This document shows, piece by piece, positions 15,762-22,101 of a stretch of DNA of 22,101 nt. The stretch is from Mageeibacillus sp. UBA5442 (lineage in GTDB: Bacteria; Bacillota; Clostridia; Saccharofermentanales; DTU023). The position numbers were made by a program, and so were the translations under genes. The notes under the pieces were generated by a model, which had not been told where the DNA came from, made no database searches, and worked only from the letters and a program-made list of their open reading frames with translations. Positions within the stretch are counted from its first letter, which is position 1. Each line of letters opens with the position of its first letter. Location: NCBI GenBank assembly GCA_002427475.1, contig DIRG01000115.1:14573-36673 (forward strand), given 5' to 3'.

Positions 15762-15808
15762 GGGGTATAAACAAAAAGTTGTTTGAAAGATAACAGGAGG
15801 TGGTACCG

Positions 15809-16483
15809 ATGACACTTAATCAGAAACGGATTGCGGCAATACTTATTATCGTCTTTGTGCTAACGCTTCTAACGGGCTGCGGCAAAAGCACCCCGGCCGT
15901 GTCCGATGATCCCAATATCGGTATATGGAAAGCCACGAAAGTGGAGATGTTCGGTGATGAATCCGACGCGGATGGGGTTTTCGACGGCGGTTTTGAGATC
16001 GAATTGAAGGCAGGCGGCAAATGCGAATTTCGCGCAGAGAGCAAAAAGGATTCCTACGCATGGGCGATTCAGGGGAACACCCTGACCATCAGCGCAAGCG
16101 GCGCCGATTTTATCAGTGCCACGATAAAAGACAGCGCGATGGTGATCGGCGACTTTATGGGCACCGGGATGAAGATCACGCTGGAAAAAGAGGGCGCTGT
16201 CACGAGCAAACCCGCTTCGTCTAACGCCCCTGCCGCCCGAGACGCCGGTTATTACGTCATAGATTCCATGACAATAGATGGAGAGCGCGTGACGGTAAAG
16301 GGCACAACAATCACCATTAAGAAAATCTCCGATGCATCCAAGACCTCAGTGACTGTAGGCGGCAGCCTTAGTTTTGCGCTGGATAAAGATCTGGGCAAAA
16401 ATGCGGTTCACACGGCAGACGCAGGTACCGCCTATTTCCAGAGCGTTGCGGCGGCTGTAGAGACTGCGCTCGCGGGGCGTTAG
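15809..16483 (+). CDS. Lipoprotein of unknown function
   Basis: ATG 15809 sits behind AGGAGGTGG (15796-15804). The 224-residue product has a hydrophobic signal peptide and lipobox LTGC (Cys ~23). Residues ~34-130 resemble a lipocalin-like beta domain similar in pattern to the protein at 14819 (IGIWKATKVEM, FEIELKAGGKCEF, WAIQGNTLTIS, SATIKDSAMVI). A Ser/Pro/Ala linker (~135-150) joins it to a second beta-rich half (YYVIDSMTIDGERVTVKGTTITI). I do not recognise a catalytic motif. It is 47 bp after the pseudo-receiver with no terminator between, and 46 bp before the SPFH gene, so one transcript from the operator at 15292 could cover all three. Confidence 0.65.
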   Translation: MTLNQKRIAAILIIVFVLTLLTGCGKSTPAVSDDPNIGIWKATKVEMFGDESDADGVFDGGFEIELKAGGKCEFRAESKKDSYAWAIQGNTLTISASGADFISATIKDSAMVIGDFMGTGMKITLEKEGAVTSKPASSNAPAARDAGYYVIDSMTIDGERVTVKGTTITIKKISDASKTSVTVGGSLSFALDKDLGKNAVHTADAGTAYFQSVAAAVETALAGR

Positions 16484-16529
16484 CCATAGCGAGATACAAT
16501 GGAATCAGGCAATCGAAAGGAGCTTTCAT

Positions 16530-17865
16530 ATGGGATTGATTAGGGCTGCACTCGGCGCAGCCGGAGGCGTATTGGCAGACCAATGGAAAGAGTATTTCTA
16601 TTGCGAGGCGCTGCCGGAGGATGTTCTGGCCATAAAAGGCTGGAAGCGTGTTTCCGGACGCTCGTCCAATACAAAGGGCGAGGATAATATCATTTCAAAC
16701 GGCTCCGTTATCGCAGTGGCGGACGGACAGTGCATGCTCGTCGTGGAGCAGGGAAAAGTGCTGGATGTGTGCGCCGAGCCGGGCGAGTACATATTTGACG
16801 CGGGCGGAGAGCCTTCGCTTTTTGCGGACGGTGCTTTCAAAGATAATGCGCTTTCTTCTCTGAAGAGCGTTTGGGAGCGCTTCAAATTTGGCGGCAGCCC
16901 CGGCAAGGATACGCGCGTCTATTACTTCAACACCAAAGAACTGATCGGCAACAAATACGGAACCGCGAATCCAGTTCCGTTCCGTGTGGTAGATAGAAAT
17001 ATCGGGCTGGATATTGATATCAGTATCCGTTGCTTCGGTGAGTACAGTTATCGCGTCACAAACCCGATTCAGTTCTATACAAACGTATGTGGCAATGTGC
17101 AAGCAAGTTATGTGCGCGCCGTGATTGATGGGCAGCTCAAAAGCGAACTGCTGACAGCGCTCCAACCCGCCTTTGCGAAGATTTCCGAAATAGGCGTCCG
17201 CTACTCTGCATTGCCCGGTCACACGGCGGAGCTGGCCGAGGCTCTTAATGAGGTATTATCCGCAAAATGGCGCGATTTGCGCGGTCTTGAAATCGTGTCT
17301 TTCGGCATCAGCTCCGTCAACGCCAGCAAGGAAGACGAACAGATGATCAAAGATCTGCAAAAGAGCGCTGTTATGCGCGATCCTACAATGGCGGCGGCTA
17401 CGCTGGTAGGCGCACAGGCCGATGCGATGAAAGCGGCTGCGGCAAATCAAGGGGCTGGCCCGGCAATGGCGTTTATGGGCATGAATATGGCCGGAAACGC
17501 CGGGGGGGATGAACGCGCAAAACCTGTTTCAGATGGGACAGCAACAACAGCGGGAGCAGGCGCAGCCTCAGCAATCGCCTGCTCCCGCCGCCGCGCAGGG
17601 CTGGGCCTGTGCTTGCGGACACATGGGCAACACCGGAAAATTCTGCGCTGAATGCGGAAAACCGCAACCGGCGGCTGACGGCTGGGTTTGTTCTTGCGGT
17701 GCGGTGAACAAAGGAAAATTCTGCGCCGAGTGCGGCAAACCGAAGCCCGCGGGTGTGCCGCAGTATCAATGCGACAAGTGTGACTGGGAGCCGCCGGATA
17801 AGACCAACCCGCCTAAATTCTGCCCCGAGTGCGGCGACCCGTTCGACGACGGGGATATCAAGTAA
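16530..17865 (+). pseudogene. SPFH-domain protein with C-terminal zinc ribbons, split by a G7 frameshift
   Basis: ATG 16530 follows GAAAGGAG. The first ~325 residues match the YdjI-like SPFH family: MGLIRAALGAAGGVLADQW, then YEYF-type start sequence, KGEDNIISNGSVIAV, a FNTKELIGNKYGT stretch, the SPFH core VSFGISSVNASKEDE, then an Ala-rich helix. At 17502-17508 a run of seven G shifts the frame so translation would end at 17651. With six G it continues as GGMNAQNLFQMGQQQQ into three zinc ribbons (CACGHMG..FCAECG, CSCGAVN..FCAECG, CDKCDWE..FCPECG), ending at 17865. SPFH proteins form membrane-microdomain oligomers; relatives belong to envelope-stress operons. Whether the G7 is real, switching or an error is open. 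The DUF4428-like gene follows after 12 bp. Confidence 0.8.
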
Positions 17866-17877
17866 AGGAGGCGCAAA

Positions 17878-18648
17878 ATGGGACTGTTTGATAAAAAATA
17901 CTGCGACGTCTGTAGTGAAAAAATTGGGTTACTCGGCAACCGGAAGCTGGAGGACGGTAACCTGTGTAAGGATTGCGCAAAGAAGCTTTCGCCGTTCTTT
18001 AATGAGCGCAGGCGCAGCACCGTTGCGGAAATTAAGGAGCAGCTTGCCTACCGTGAAGAAAACAAATCTTCTGTTTCCGCATTCAACGTTACCCGTACAT
18101 TGGGCATAGGGACGAAGGTGCTGCTGGATGAGGATGCAGGCAAGTTCATTGTCACCTCTGCGCGCCGCTGGCAGGAAGAAAATCCGGATGTTCTGGATTT
18201 CTCCCAGGTGACCGGCTGTAACGTTGATGTCGACGAGCAGCAGCGAGAATTGAAACACAGGGATAAGGATGGCAACGAAGTCAGCTACAGCCCGCCGCGC
18301 CGCGTCTACTCTTATGATTTTAACATGACCATCCACGTCAACAGCCCGTGGTTCGATGAGATTCGTTTCCGGCTTAACAGAAGCGCGATTGAAGTAGAAC
18401 CCCCGGTAGGCCGTGTATGGATTCAAGGCGGGGCGGATGTCGGGCGCGGAAATGTGGACTACCGGGAATGCGAGGCGCTTGGGGAGGAAATCAAACAGGC
18501 GCTGACACAAGTCCGGCAGCAGGTGCGCGAAAGCGTAGCTGCCGCCAATGCGCCCAAGGTGGCGCAGACCTGCCCGTTGTGCGGGGCCTCGACCATCCCT
18601 GATGCCAGCGGGTGCTGTGAATATTGTGGCGGTGCCATGCCGGGATGA
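17878..18648 (+). CDS. DUF4428-like double zinc-binding protein
   Basis: ATG 17878 has AAAGGAGG upstream. The 256-residue protein opens with an N-terminal zinc-binding segment, CDVCSEKIG ... CKDC (Cys 9, 12, 30, 33), as in DUF4428 proteins. Its middle is a mixed alpha/beta domain (VLLDEDAGKFIVTS, RVYSYDFNMTIHVNSPWFDEIRFRLN) that recurs in Firmicutes proteins next to SPFH genes. A short coiled helix leads to a C-terminal zinc ribbon CPLCGAS ... CCEYCGG. It has no signal peptide or membrane helix, so it is cytoplasmic. With the zinc ribbons of the preceding SPFH gene it likely forms one functional unit. The exact role is unknown. Confidence 0.75.
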   Translation: MGLFDKKYCDVCSEKIGLLGNRKLEDGNLCKDCAKKLSPFFNERRRSTVAEIKEQLAYREENKSSVSAFNVTRTLGIGTKVLLDEDAGKFIVTSARRWQEENPDVLDFSQVTGCNVDVDEQQRELKHRDKDGNEVSYSPPRRVYSYDFNMTIHVNSPWFDEIRFRLNRSAIEVEPPVGRVWIQGGADVGRGNVDYRECEALGEEIKQALTQVRQQVRESVAAANAPKVAQTCPLCGASTIPDASGCCEYCGGAMPG

Positions 18649-18705
18649 AGCATGCAGGCATTTGGGAAGCATAGGCTTTACCAAGTGTACACGATGATGG
18701 GTAGC

Positions 18706-18722
18706 CGCGAAGTGATTTCGCG
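18706..18722 (+). terminator. Small hairpin after the DUF4428-like gene (weak terminator)
   Basis: CGCGAA (18706-18711) pairs with TTCGCG (18717-18722) over a five-base loop; only TTAAACC follows, so it is a weak terminator candidate or only an RNA hairpin. Confidence 0.3.
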
Positions 18723-18759
18723 TTAAACCATAAATAAATATTTTTGGAGGTAAAACAAG

Positions 18760-19173
18760 GTGGAAAAGAAAAGCAATGGATTTCTTAAGGTGACGGGTAT
18801 CCTCATGATCATCGGCGGGGGTATTGGTATTATCATCGGTGTCATCGCCGTGCTAGGCGTGGGCCTGTTGGCTGCGGCGCTGGGGGCCGAGGCGAGTTTG
18901 GGGCTGCTGACATTTGCGGCTGTCCTATCCCTTGTCGGCTCCGCGGTCAGCCTGACTGCGGGTATTCTGGGTGTCGCGAACGCGGCAAAGCCTGAAAGAG
19001 CCACTGTTTGTATCGTGTTTGGAATTTTGACGGCGGTGCTGTCAGTGCTGGGCAATGTGCTGACCGCTGCCGGCGGCGGCAGCTTCAGCGTAGTGAATTT
19101 GATTCTCGGCCTGGTACTGCCGGTGCTGTACTTGATTGGGGCGTTCCAAAACAAAAAGAAAGCGGTGGCCTAA
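18760..19173 (+). CDS. Small four-helix membrane protein
   Basis: GTG 18760 is used because GGAGG (18746-18750) lies nine bases upstream. The 137-residue protein is almost wholly hydrophobic, with segments at ~10-40, ~48-73, ~82-104 and ~110-128, short loops, a basic N terminus and a KKK tail. The first segment is Gly/Ile-rich (GGGIGIIIGVIAVLG). It resembles generic DUF4064-type small membrane proteins, but I recognise no specific family. A strong terminator follows, ending the transcription unit. It may be the membrane partner of the SPFH/DUF4428-like pair, as small membrane proteins often accompany them. Confidence 0.65.
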   Translation: MEKKSNGFLKVTGILMIIGGGIGIIIGVIAVLGVGLLAAALGAEASLGLLTFAAVLSLVGSAVSLTAGILGVANAAKPERATVCIVFGILTAVLSVLGNVLTAAGGGSFSVVNLILGLVLPVLYLIGAFQNKKKAVA

Positions 19174-19181
19174 GACCGTGG

Positions 19182-19225
19182 CAGCTATACGGGGTTCGCA
19201 TCGAATCCCGTATAGCTGTTTTTTT
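19182..19225 (+). terminator. Strong Rho-independent terminator
   Basis: CAGCTATACGGG (19182-19193) pairs perfectly with CCCGTATAGCTG (19207-19218), and inner bases pair further down to a three-base loop, giving about 17 bp. Seven T (19219-19225) follow. Confidence 0.9.
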
Positions 19226-19244
19226 ATCATTCGCGCCGCCAGCG

Positions 19245-19275
19245 TTGCATTTAACGCGGGAGGCGTAGATATAAT
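19245..19275 (+). promoter_or_regulatory. Predicted promoter for the two-lipoprotein unit
   Basis: TTGCAT (19245-19250) and TATAAT (19270-19275) with a 19-bp spacer, slightly long, directly after the terminator. No copy of the CTACCCG palindrome is present here, so this unit is probably outside that regulon. Confidence 0.4.
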
Positions 19276-19370
19276 GGCGCGTGGGAACGCTAGTACAATC
19301 AACGTACAGCGAAATGGATAAGACAGCTGTGAGATGGGTATCTGAAAAGCTTTGGTGGGGTGATCTGACT

Positions 19371-20132
19371 ATGATCGATAAAGTAAGATATGCTTTTGCG
19401 GCGCTTGCGGCAATCGTATGCGTGTGCGCCCTTGCGGCTTGCAATCCTACGCCCATATATACGCCCGCACCTACAAACCAGCTGCCTGTCAGCGCTGATA
19501 GCCAAGACGCAGATACGGCAGAAGAAATTTTCAATGCCGTGGATATGAGTGACGGTGAATTGATGGATTACCTGCTGTCCAAAGTGCCGAAAGCTTATGA
19601 AATGGTCACAGGGAACGGCCTAATACCGTTGGTCACCGGGGAAACCACCGAGCTTGAGGGCGTTTGTCGCGACGTATGGCTGGGAACAGACCTTGATGAA
19701 AAGTTTACCCGAGAGATTCTCTACACAATCAGCGCCTCCGGCCGGATTTATGAGTACGATCCATTGGAAGACGTATGGGAAATCCGGAATGAGGGCAGCC
19801 TGTCCAAACTTGCTTATGTGAAGCTGGGCAAGGTAATAGGCGACGGGCAAGTGCAATTTTTGATTGATGAAGTGCGGTGGATTGACGATGCTTCTATGCC
19901 CAACGGCTATGCGATTGAGAACGAAACGGAGGATTGGGTTCCTTACACAGCCACCCTATGGACGGAATGCTCCATATGGGTCAATGTTCCGGATGTCGGA
20001 ATGGAGCGGTATTCCATCAGCCTGGATAATTTTATTGAGCAACTCGGCGGGCGGCAAGGCATGCTGCTGGCGGACATCACTGTCGATCATGAGGGGGGTC
20101 TCCTGTCTGTTTCCGAGAGGAATACGCCGTAA
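19371..20132 (+). CDS. Lipoprotein of unknown function
   Basis: ATG 19371 follows GGTGGGGTGA. Starting there gives a clean signal peptide with lipobox LAAC (Cys ~23), unlike the longer upstream in-frame option at 19281. The 253-residue product then has a Pro/Thr/Ala linker, a helical part (EEIFNAVDMSDGELMDYLLSKVPKAYEMV) and a mostly beta second half (TREILYTISASGRIYEYDPLEDVWEI, KLAYVKLGKVIGDGQVQFLIDEVRWI). I recognise no domain with confidence. Its TAA overlaps the ATG of the next gene by one base (TAATG), so the two are coupled and likely act together at the outer face of the membrane. Confidence 0.7.
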   Translation: MIDKVRYAFAALAAIVCVCALAACNPTPIYTPAPTNQLPVSADSQDADTAEEIFNAVDMSDGELMDYLLSKVPKAYEMVTGNGLIPLVTGETTELEGVCRDVWLGTDLDEKFTREILYTISASGRIYEYDPLEDVWEIRNEGSLSKLAYVKLGKVIGDGQVQFLIDEVRWIDDASMPNGYAIENETEDWVPYTATLWTECSIWVNVPDVGMERYSISLDNFIEQLGGRQGMLLADITVDHEGGLLSVSERNTP

Positions 20133-20958
20133 TGATAAAAATGAAAAATAGAATGATACTACTTACTGGAATTTTTCTGATCATGAGCCTGCTTGCGTCC
20201 TGTGCGGGGCTACAAAACACGCAGGGCAAAAGCGCTGTAAACGATGCGTTTGCACCGTTTATCCAGAAAACTAAAGATGGCAAAAACGAAGTGGAAATGC
20301 CCGGGGGCAGGAAAGAGTACAAATACCAAGACGCGGCAAGAACCATCACCTCAAAAGAAATAACAAGCTTTAAATGTGAGTTTGAACGTCCGTATCTTTG
20401 GCAAGCCCCCTATTCTTACTGCATCTTTGATCTTGAGCGAAAAGATGACGATGCCCTATGTAAAATTCAAACTATTCGTCGTCCTCAAATAATAGCAGAT
20501 CTGGAATTTGAAACACCGCTTTCTGCACTGGATAGCCTGCAAACCATGATCGATGAGCACGATCTTGCAAAGCAGAATGGGATATCCAACCACACCAACG
20601 GTTTGCCTGAAAGGTTCGGGGTTTCCCTCCGTGTGGAGTATGTTTCCGGTGAATGGTTGTCTTTTCAAGATAATCAAGATGTCATAATCAGCGAAAAAGC
20701 CACGGTGGATTTGCACGATTTCTTCCGGGATTTGGCGCAGGAAGCGGGATATCATTTCGTCGCTGATGGAGAAAAAGATATGGAGGTTACAGCTTTCAAG
20801 AGGCGGGCTATGCAAAGCTGATGATGCGTTCCTCCGGCGCGGGCAGCCCGCGCGAAATCAAATTGCGCGAGAAACCGAGCAGCGGGCAATGGTTCCTATG
20901 GGAAAATTATCTGTTGTCCGATATTCGGGAGCCGAAACCCGCTGATCTATGGGGATGA
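20132..20958 (+). pseudogene. DUF6935-like lipoprotein, split by an A5 frameshift
   Basis: ATG 20132 overlaps the previous stop, with GAGAGGA upstream. The product has a signal peptide with lipobox LASC, then a linker and a domain with DDDALCKIQTIRRPQ, FGVSLRVEYVSGEWLSFQDNQ and VDLHDFFRDLAQEAGYHF. As written it stops at 20821. One more A in the A5 run at 20772-20776 would continue it in frame as RYGGYSFQEAGYAKLMMRSS, then PREIKLREKPSSGQWFLWENYLLSDIREPKPADLWG and TGA at 20956-20958. That C-terminal signature (GQWFLW, then KPxxxxPW-like end) is what DUF6935 proteins look like to me. Function unknown. Confidence 0.65.
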
Positions 20959-21148
20959 CGGCGCTCCAAGCGTAACCGATACGGCGTACCAATATTACTA
21001 TTGCCGAAAGAGGCCATCATGAATATCAGGTTTATTATAATCAAACAAGCTTGAGAAGCTCTTTGAATAAATAGGAGATCGTAAATATGGCGATTTAGGG
21101 ACAAACCAGTCAGGCGGTAACGCCAAGAAGGCTTCACATAACCAAACA
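20959..21148. other. Intergenic stretch before the riboswitch
   Basis: No convincing gene. A TATAAT at 21036-21041 could be a -10 for the riboswitch transcript but has no good -35. AGGAG at 21073-21077 stands nine bases before ATG 21087, which opens only a three-codon frame (Met-Ala-Ile-stop at 21096), a relic or leader peptide. A GGCG-GTAA-CGCC tetraloop hairpin lies at 21113-21124. Confidence 0.4.
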
Positions 21149-21225
21149 AGTCAAGGGCAAACCCGCTGAAAGACGGGGGCGCAAAGCTATAGGGTCTAAG
21201 GCGTTTTCGCTATGATAGCCTGGCT
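21149..21225 (+). ncRNA. Cyclic-di-GMP-I (GEMM) riboswitch aptamer
   Basis: The sequence fits the GEMM-I consensus. P1 AGTCA (21149-21153) pairs with TGGCT (21221-21225). Next comes the conserved AGGGCAAACC, then the P2 hairpin CCCG-CTGAAAGA-CGGG with its GAAA tetraloop, the conserved GGCGCAAAGC linker, and P3 with GCTAT/ATAGC enclosing GGGTCTAAGGCG-TTTT-CGC. The receptor TCTAA and the tetraloop are both present. Such aptamers bind c-di-GMP and usually control genes for motility, adhesion, surface proteins or competence. Here no full-length gene follows closely; the next elements are the structured segment at 21229, a 42-codon frame and the sigma-like gene. Confidence 0.88.
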
Positions 21226-21228
21226 GCC

Positions 21229-21299
21229 AAAATCCGTAGGGTCTGCCCTCTTTGTATGAGGGTGGGCCCTAATTCTATTCGCGAATTATGACGGATTTT
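21229..21299 (+). ncRNA. Three-way-junction RNA directly after the riboswitch (possible expression platform)
   Basis: AAAATCCGT (21229-21237) pairs perfectly with ACGGATTTT (21291-21299). Within it are two hairpins: AGGG (21238-21241) with CCCT (21267-21270) enclosing CCCTC/GAGGG, and AATTC (21271-21275) with GAATT (21283-21287). The ATG at 21288 sits in the junction. It lacks a proper T tail for a terminator. The pairing is read from the bases; the function is inferred. Confidence 0.5.
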
Positions 21300-21416
21300 A
21301 ACGGACTGCATGGATATCAGGATACCGGCTTCCGCTATGCCCTCCAGCGAAAGGAGTATGCCTGTAGAAAAAAACTACTTTTATACCATGCTGGAGCCGA
21401 AATAAAGACAGCATAA
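21288..21416 (+). CDS. Possible 42-residue small protein after the riboswitch
   Basis: ATG 21288 to TAA 21414-21416. The product begins MTDFNGLHGYQDTGFRYA and ends in a basic, then hydrophobic stretch (RKKLLLYHAG). No classical ribosome site lies directly upstream; a purine-rich GAGGGTGGG (21258-21266) would come closer if the AATTC/GAATT hairpin forms. It could be a real small protein under c-di-GMP control or a relic of a longer gene. I do not recognise the sequence. Between 21342 and 21396 CTCCAGC/GCTGGAG-type pairing also gives the RNA a long stem. Confidence 0.3.
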   Translation: MTDFNGLHGYQDTGFRYALQRKEYACRKKLLLYHAGAEIKTA

Positions 21417-21565
21417 ACTACTTTTTTTCCCAAACACAATTTCATAGTTATTTTCTTAGCAAGTCAGTGTTTTGTAACGCACGAAATAATGGCTTGTTTC
21501 TTTGGACGATAAAACCTCCTGAACAATCGATATATGGAAACATTACTGCAGCAATAATCTCTGAC

Positions 21566-21607
21566 AGCGCCTTACGGATTGCATTCCGTACAGGCGCTTT
21601 TATTTTG
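21566..21607 (+). terminator. Terminator upstream of the sigma-like gene
   Basis: AGCGCCT-TACGGA (21566-21578) pairs with TCCGTA-C-AGGCGCT (21585-21598) with one bulged C and a six-base loop, then TTTTATTTTG. The stretch 21417-21565 before it holds no gene that I can support. Confidence 0.75.
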
Positions 21608-21634
21608 CCCATTATGCCACGGGCCAGAGGCCCG

Positions 21635-21678
21635 CCTCCAATCTCGGATTTTTCATACCAAAATCTGAGGTTTGGAGG
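21635..21678 (+). promoter_or_regulatory. Hairpin that can bury the ribosome site of the sigma-like gene
   Basis: CCTCCAA (21635-21641) can pair with TTTGGAGG (21671-21678), and GGATTTT with AAAATCT, giving a long imperfect stem across CATACC. GGAGG is the ribosome site of ATG 21687, so translation would be blocked when the hairpin forms. Confidence 0.5.
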
Positions 21679-21686
21679 AAAGGCAA

Positions 21687-22097
21687 ATGAAATATTGGCA
21701 AAGGACAAGGAACTATCGGAAGTGTGAAAAAGAGGACGGTACGCTTATTCACATCATCACGGTGAACGGCGAAGATGTGGGAGTCAGCGCCGAGGTGTTC
21801 GAGGCGTATTCCCAAGCCGACCGCAGGGAGCGGTACCAAGCCGAGCGTGATTCCGGACGGCTGTTATCGCTGGAGCGGCTTGCTGAGGATACGATGCAAC
21901 TATCCCATTTGACGGACAAGCATATTGAATCTGCTGAGGATACTGCGGTTCAAGAGATGATGCTCAAACAGCTTTTTAATGCCACCAGCCTGCTATCAGG
22001 TGAGGAACAGGCCCTGATTCGGGCGCTTTTTATTGAGAACACGTCAGAACGCGAGTATGCGCAGACCATTGGGCTTTCAGCTTCCAGAGGTCTGTAG
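21687..22097 (+). CDS. ICE-type sigma-70-like protein, apparently truncated in region 4
   Basis: ATG 21687 follows GGAGGAAAGG. The 136 residues match the short sigma-70-related proteins of Clostridia ICEs: a beta-rich N terminus (KYWQRTRNYRKCEKEDG, HIITVNGEDVGVSAEVFEAYSQADRRERYQAE), a middle LSLERLAEDTMQLSHL and the start of region 4 (LSGEEQALIRALFIENTSEREYAQTIGLS). After that the recognition helix expected of region 4.2 is replaced by ASRGL and a stop at 22095. The window ends four bases later, so a one-base shift near 22080-22090 rather than a true end is likely. Family members are thought to control element genes. Confidence 0.75.
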   Translation: MKYWQRTRNYRKCEKEDGTLIHIITVNGEDVGVSAEVFEAYSQADRRERYQAERDSGRLLSLERLAEDTMQLSHLTDKHIESAEDTAVQEMMLKQLFNATSLLSGEEQALIRALFIENTSEREYAQTIGLSASRGL

Positions 22098-22101
22098 GAG
22101 A

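Larger units (their letters stand above)
6787..22101. mobile_element. Degraded integrative conjugative element with cargo, inserted at ssrA
   Basis: Starting right after the CCA of ssrA, gene content switches to ICE-type genes: DUF3991/toprim, a VirB4 ATPase, a basic C40/CHAP peptidase stalk and a sigma-70-like ICE protein, with cargo in between. Base composition also rises by eye. The conjugation genes are truncated, fused or frameshifted, so the element is likely immobile on its own. No integrase or second ssrA end is in the window, so the right end and the mechanism of insertion are unproven. The stretch 6787-7050 holds no gene, only repeats, a loose inverted repeat (GGTGC-TTT-GCCC at 6904-6915 versus GGGC-ATTT-GCACC at 6950-6962) and two hairpins. 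Confidence 0.65.

Noticed and set aside
16695..17222. A 175-codon minus-strand frame
   Set aside because: Shadow of the SPFH gene; no ribosome site or domain.
17929..18684. A 251-codon open frame on the minus strand
   Set aside because: It lies opposite the DUF4428-like gene, whose zinc motifs and ribosome site are clear; the reverse frame has no recognisable domain.
18698..18704. TGGGTAG before the four-helix membrane protein gene
   Set aside because: Only six of seven bases match, no left half, and no -10-like hexamer at the conserved distance.
18723..19154. A 143-codon minus-strand frame rich in Pro/Thr
   Set aside because: Antisense of the hydrophobic four-helix protein; its composition is the expected mirror of Gly/Ala/Ile codons.
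21340..21400. Long stem pairing CTCCAGC with GCTGGAG as a transposon end or terminator
   Set aside because: No transposase gene or target duplication is visible and no T tail follows; it may only be structure within the small reading frame.
21448..21727. Two 86-codon frames on opposite strands before the sigma-like gene
   Set aside because: They cross the terminator at 21566-21607, have no ribosome site and match nothing I know.
1..22101. CRISPR array, rRNA or tRNA genes
   Set aside because: No regularly spaced repeats and no tRNA cloverleaf were seen other than the tRNA-like end of tmRNA.

Overview
The window looks like a low- to mid-GC, Gram-positive Clostridia-type chromosome (strong AGGAGG-like ribosome sites, GTG/TTG starts, ssrA and smpB close together, lipoproteins with Gram-positive lipoboxes). 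By eye it falls into two unlike halves: a compact, more AT-rich core block up to the 3' end of ssrA (about 1-6786), and a more GC-rich accessory block after it (about 6787-22101) that carries conjugation-gene remnants, cargo lipoproteins and signalling genes.

Core block. In order: the C-terminal part of a SleB-like cell-wall hydrolase, rsmA/ksgA, a long zapA, an extended dut, then (minus strand) a membrane-anchored alpha/beta-hydrolase-like protein. Divergent from that is tsaD, then smpB, a second membrane-anchored alpha/beta hydrolase, and tmRNA (ssrA). All of these reading frames are intact.

Accessory block. ssrA ends exactly in CCA and is followed by an inverted/direct-repeat-rich stretch and then by typical integrative conjugative element (ICE) genes. 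This suggests the 3' end of ssrA served as the attachment site. The conjugation part is wrecked. The N-terminal half of a DUF3991/toprim protein is fused by deletion to the C-terminal part of a VirB4 ATPase with two single-base frameshifts, followed by the basic N-terminal stalk of a C40/CHAP-type peptidase that breaks off abruptly. An ICE-type sigma-70-like gene closes the window.

Between these ICE remnants lies the most interesting part (about 9699-20958): a cargo module built round a signalling cassette. It encodes a pseudo-receiver, a lipoprotein/solute-binding-like/7TM sensor with no recognisable kinase core, a separate sensor histidine kinase and a LuxR-type response regulator; the last three overlap each other by 8 bp. 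A 17-bp palindrome (CTACCCG-N3-CGGGTAG) stands upstream of two following genes, with its centre exactly 31 bp before a -10-like hexamer each time. A right half-site with the same 31-bp spacing remains in front of the signalling cassette, just where the ICE peptidase gene is broken. This suggests the LuxR regulator activates its own cassette, a small DUF5640-like lipoprotein and a second pseudo-receiver. Further downstream are a second lipoprotein, an SPFH/zinc-ribbon protein, a double-zinc-finger (DUF4428-like) protein, a four-helix membrane protein and two more lipoproteins. The whole resembles an envelope-sensing/stress module; that role is inferred.

A cyclic-di-GMP-I (GEMM) riboswitch at about 21149-21225 is followed by a second structured RNA segment and only a 42-codon reading frame, before the sigma-like gene. 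Several accessory genes carry one-base shifts, three of them in homopolymers (T5 at 9888, G7 at 17502, A5 at 20772). These are either real decay or phase-variable tracts, or sequencing errors; raw reads would decide.
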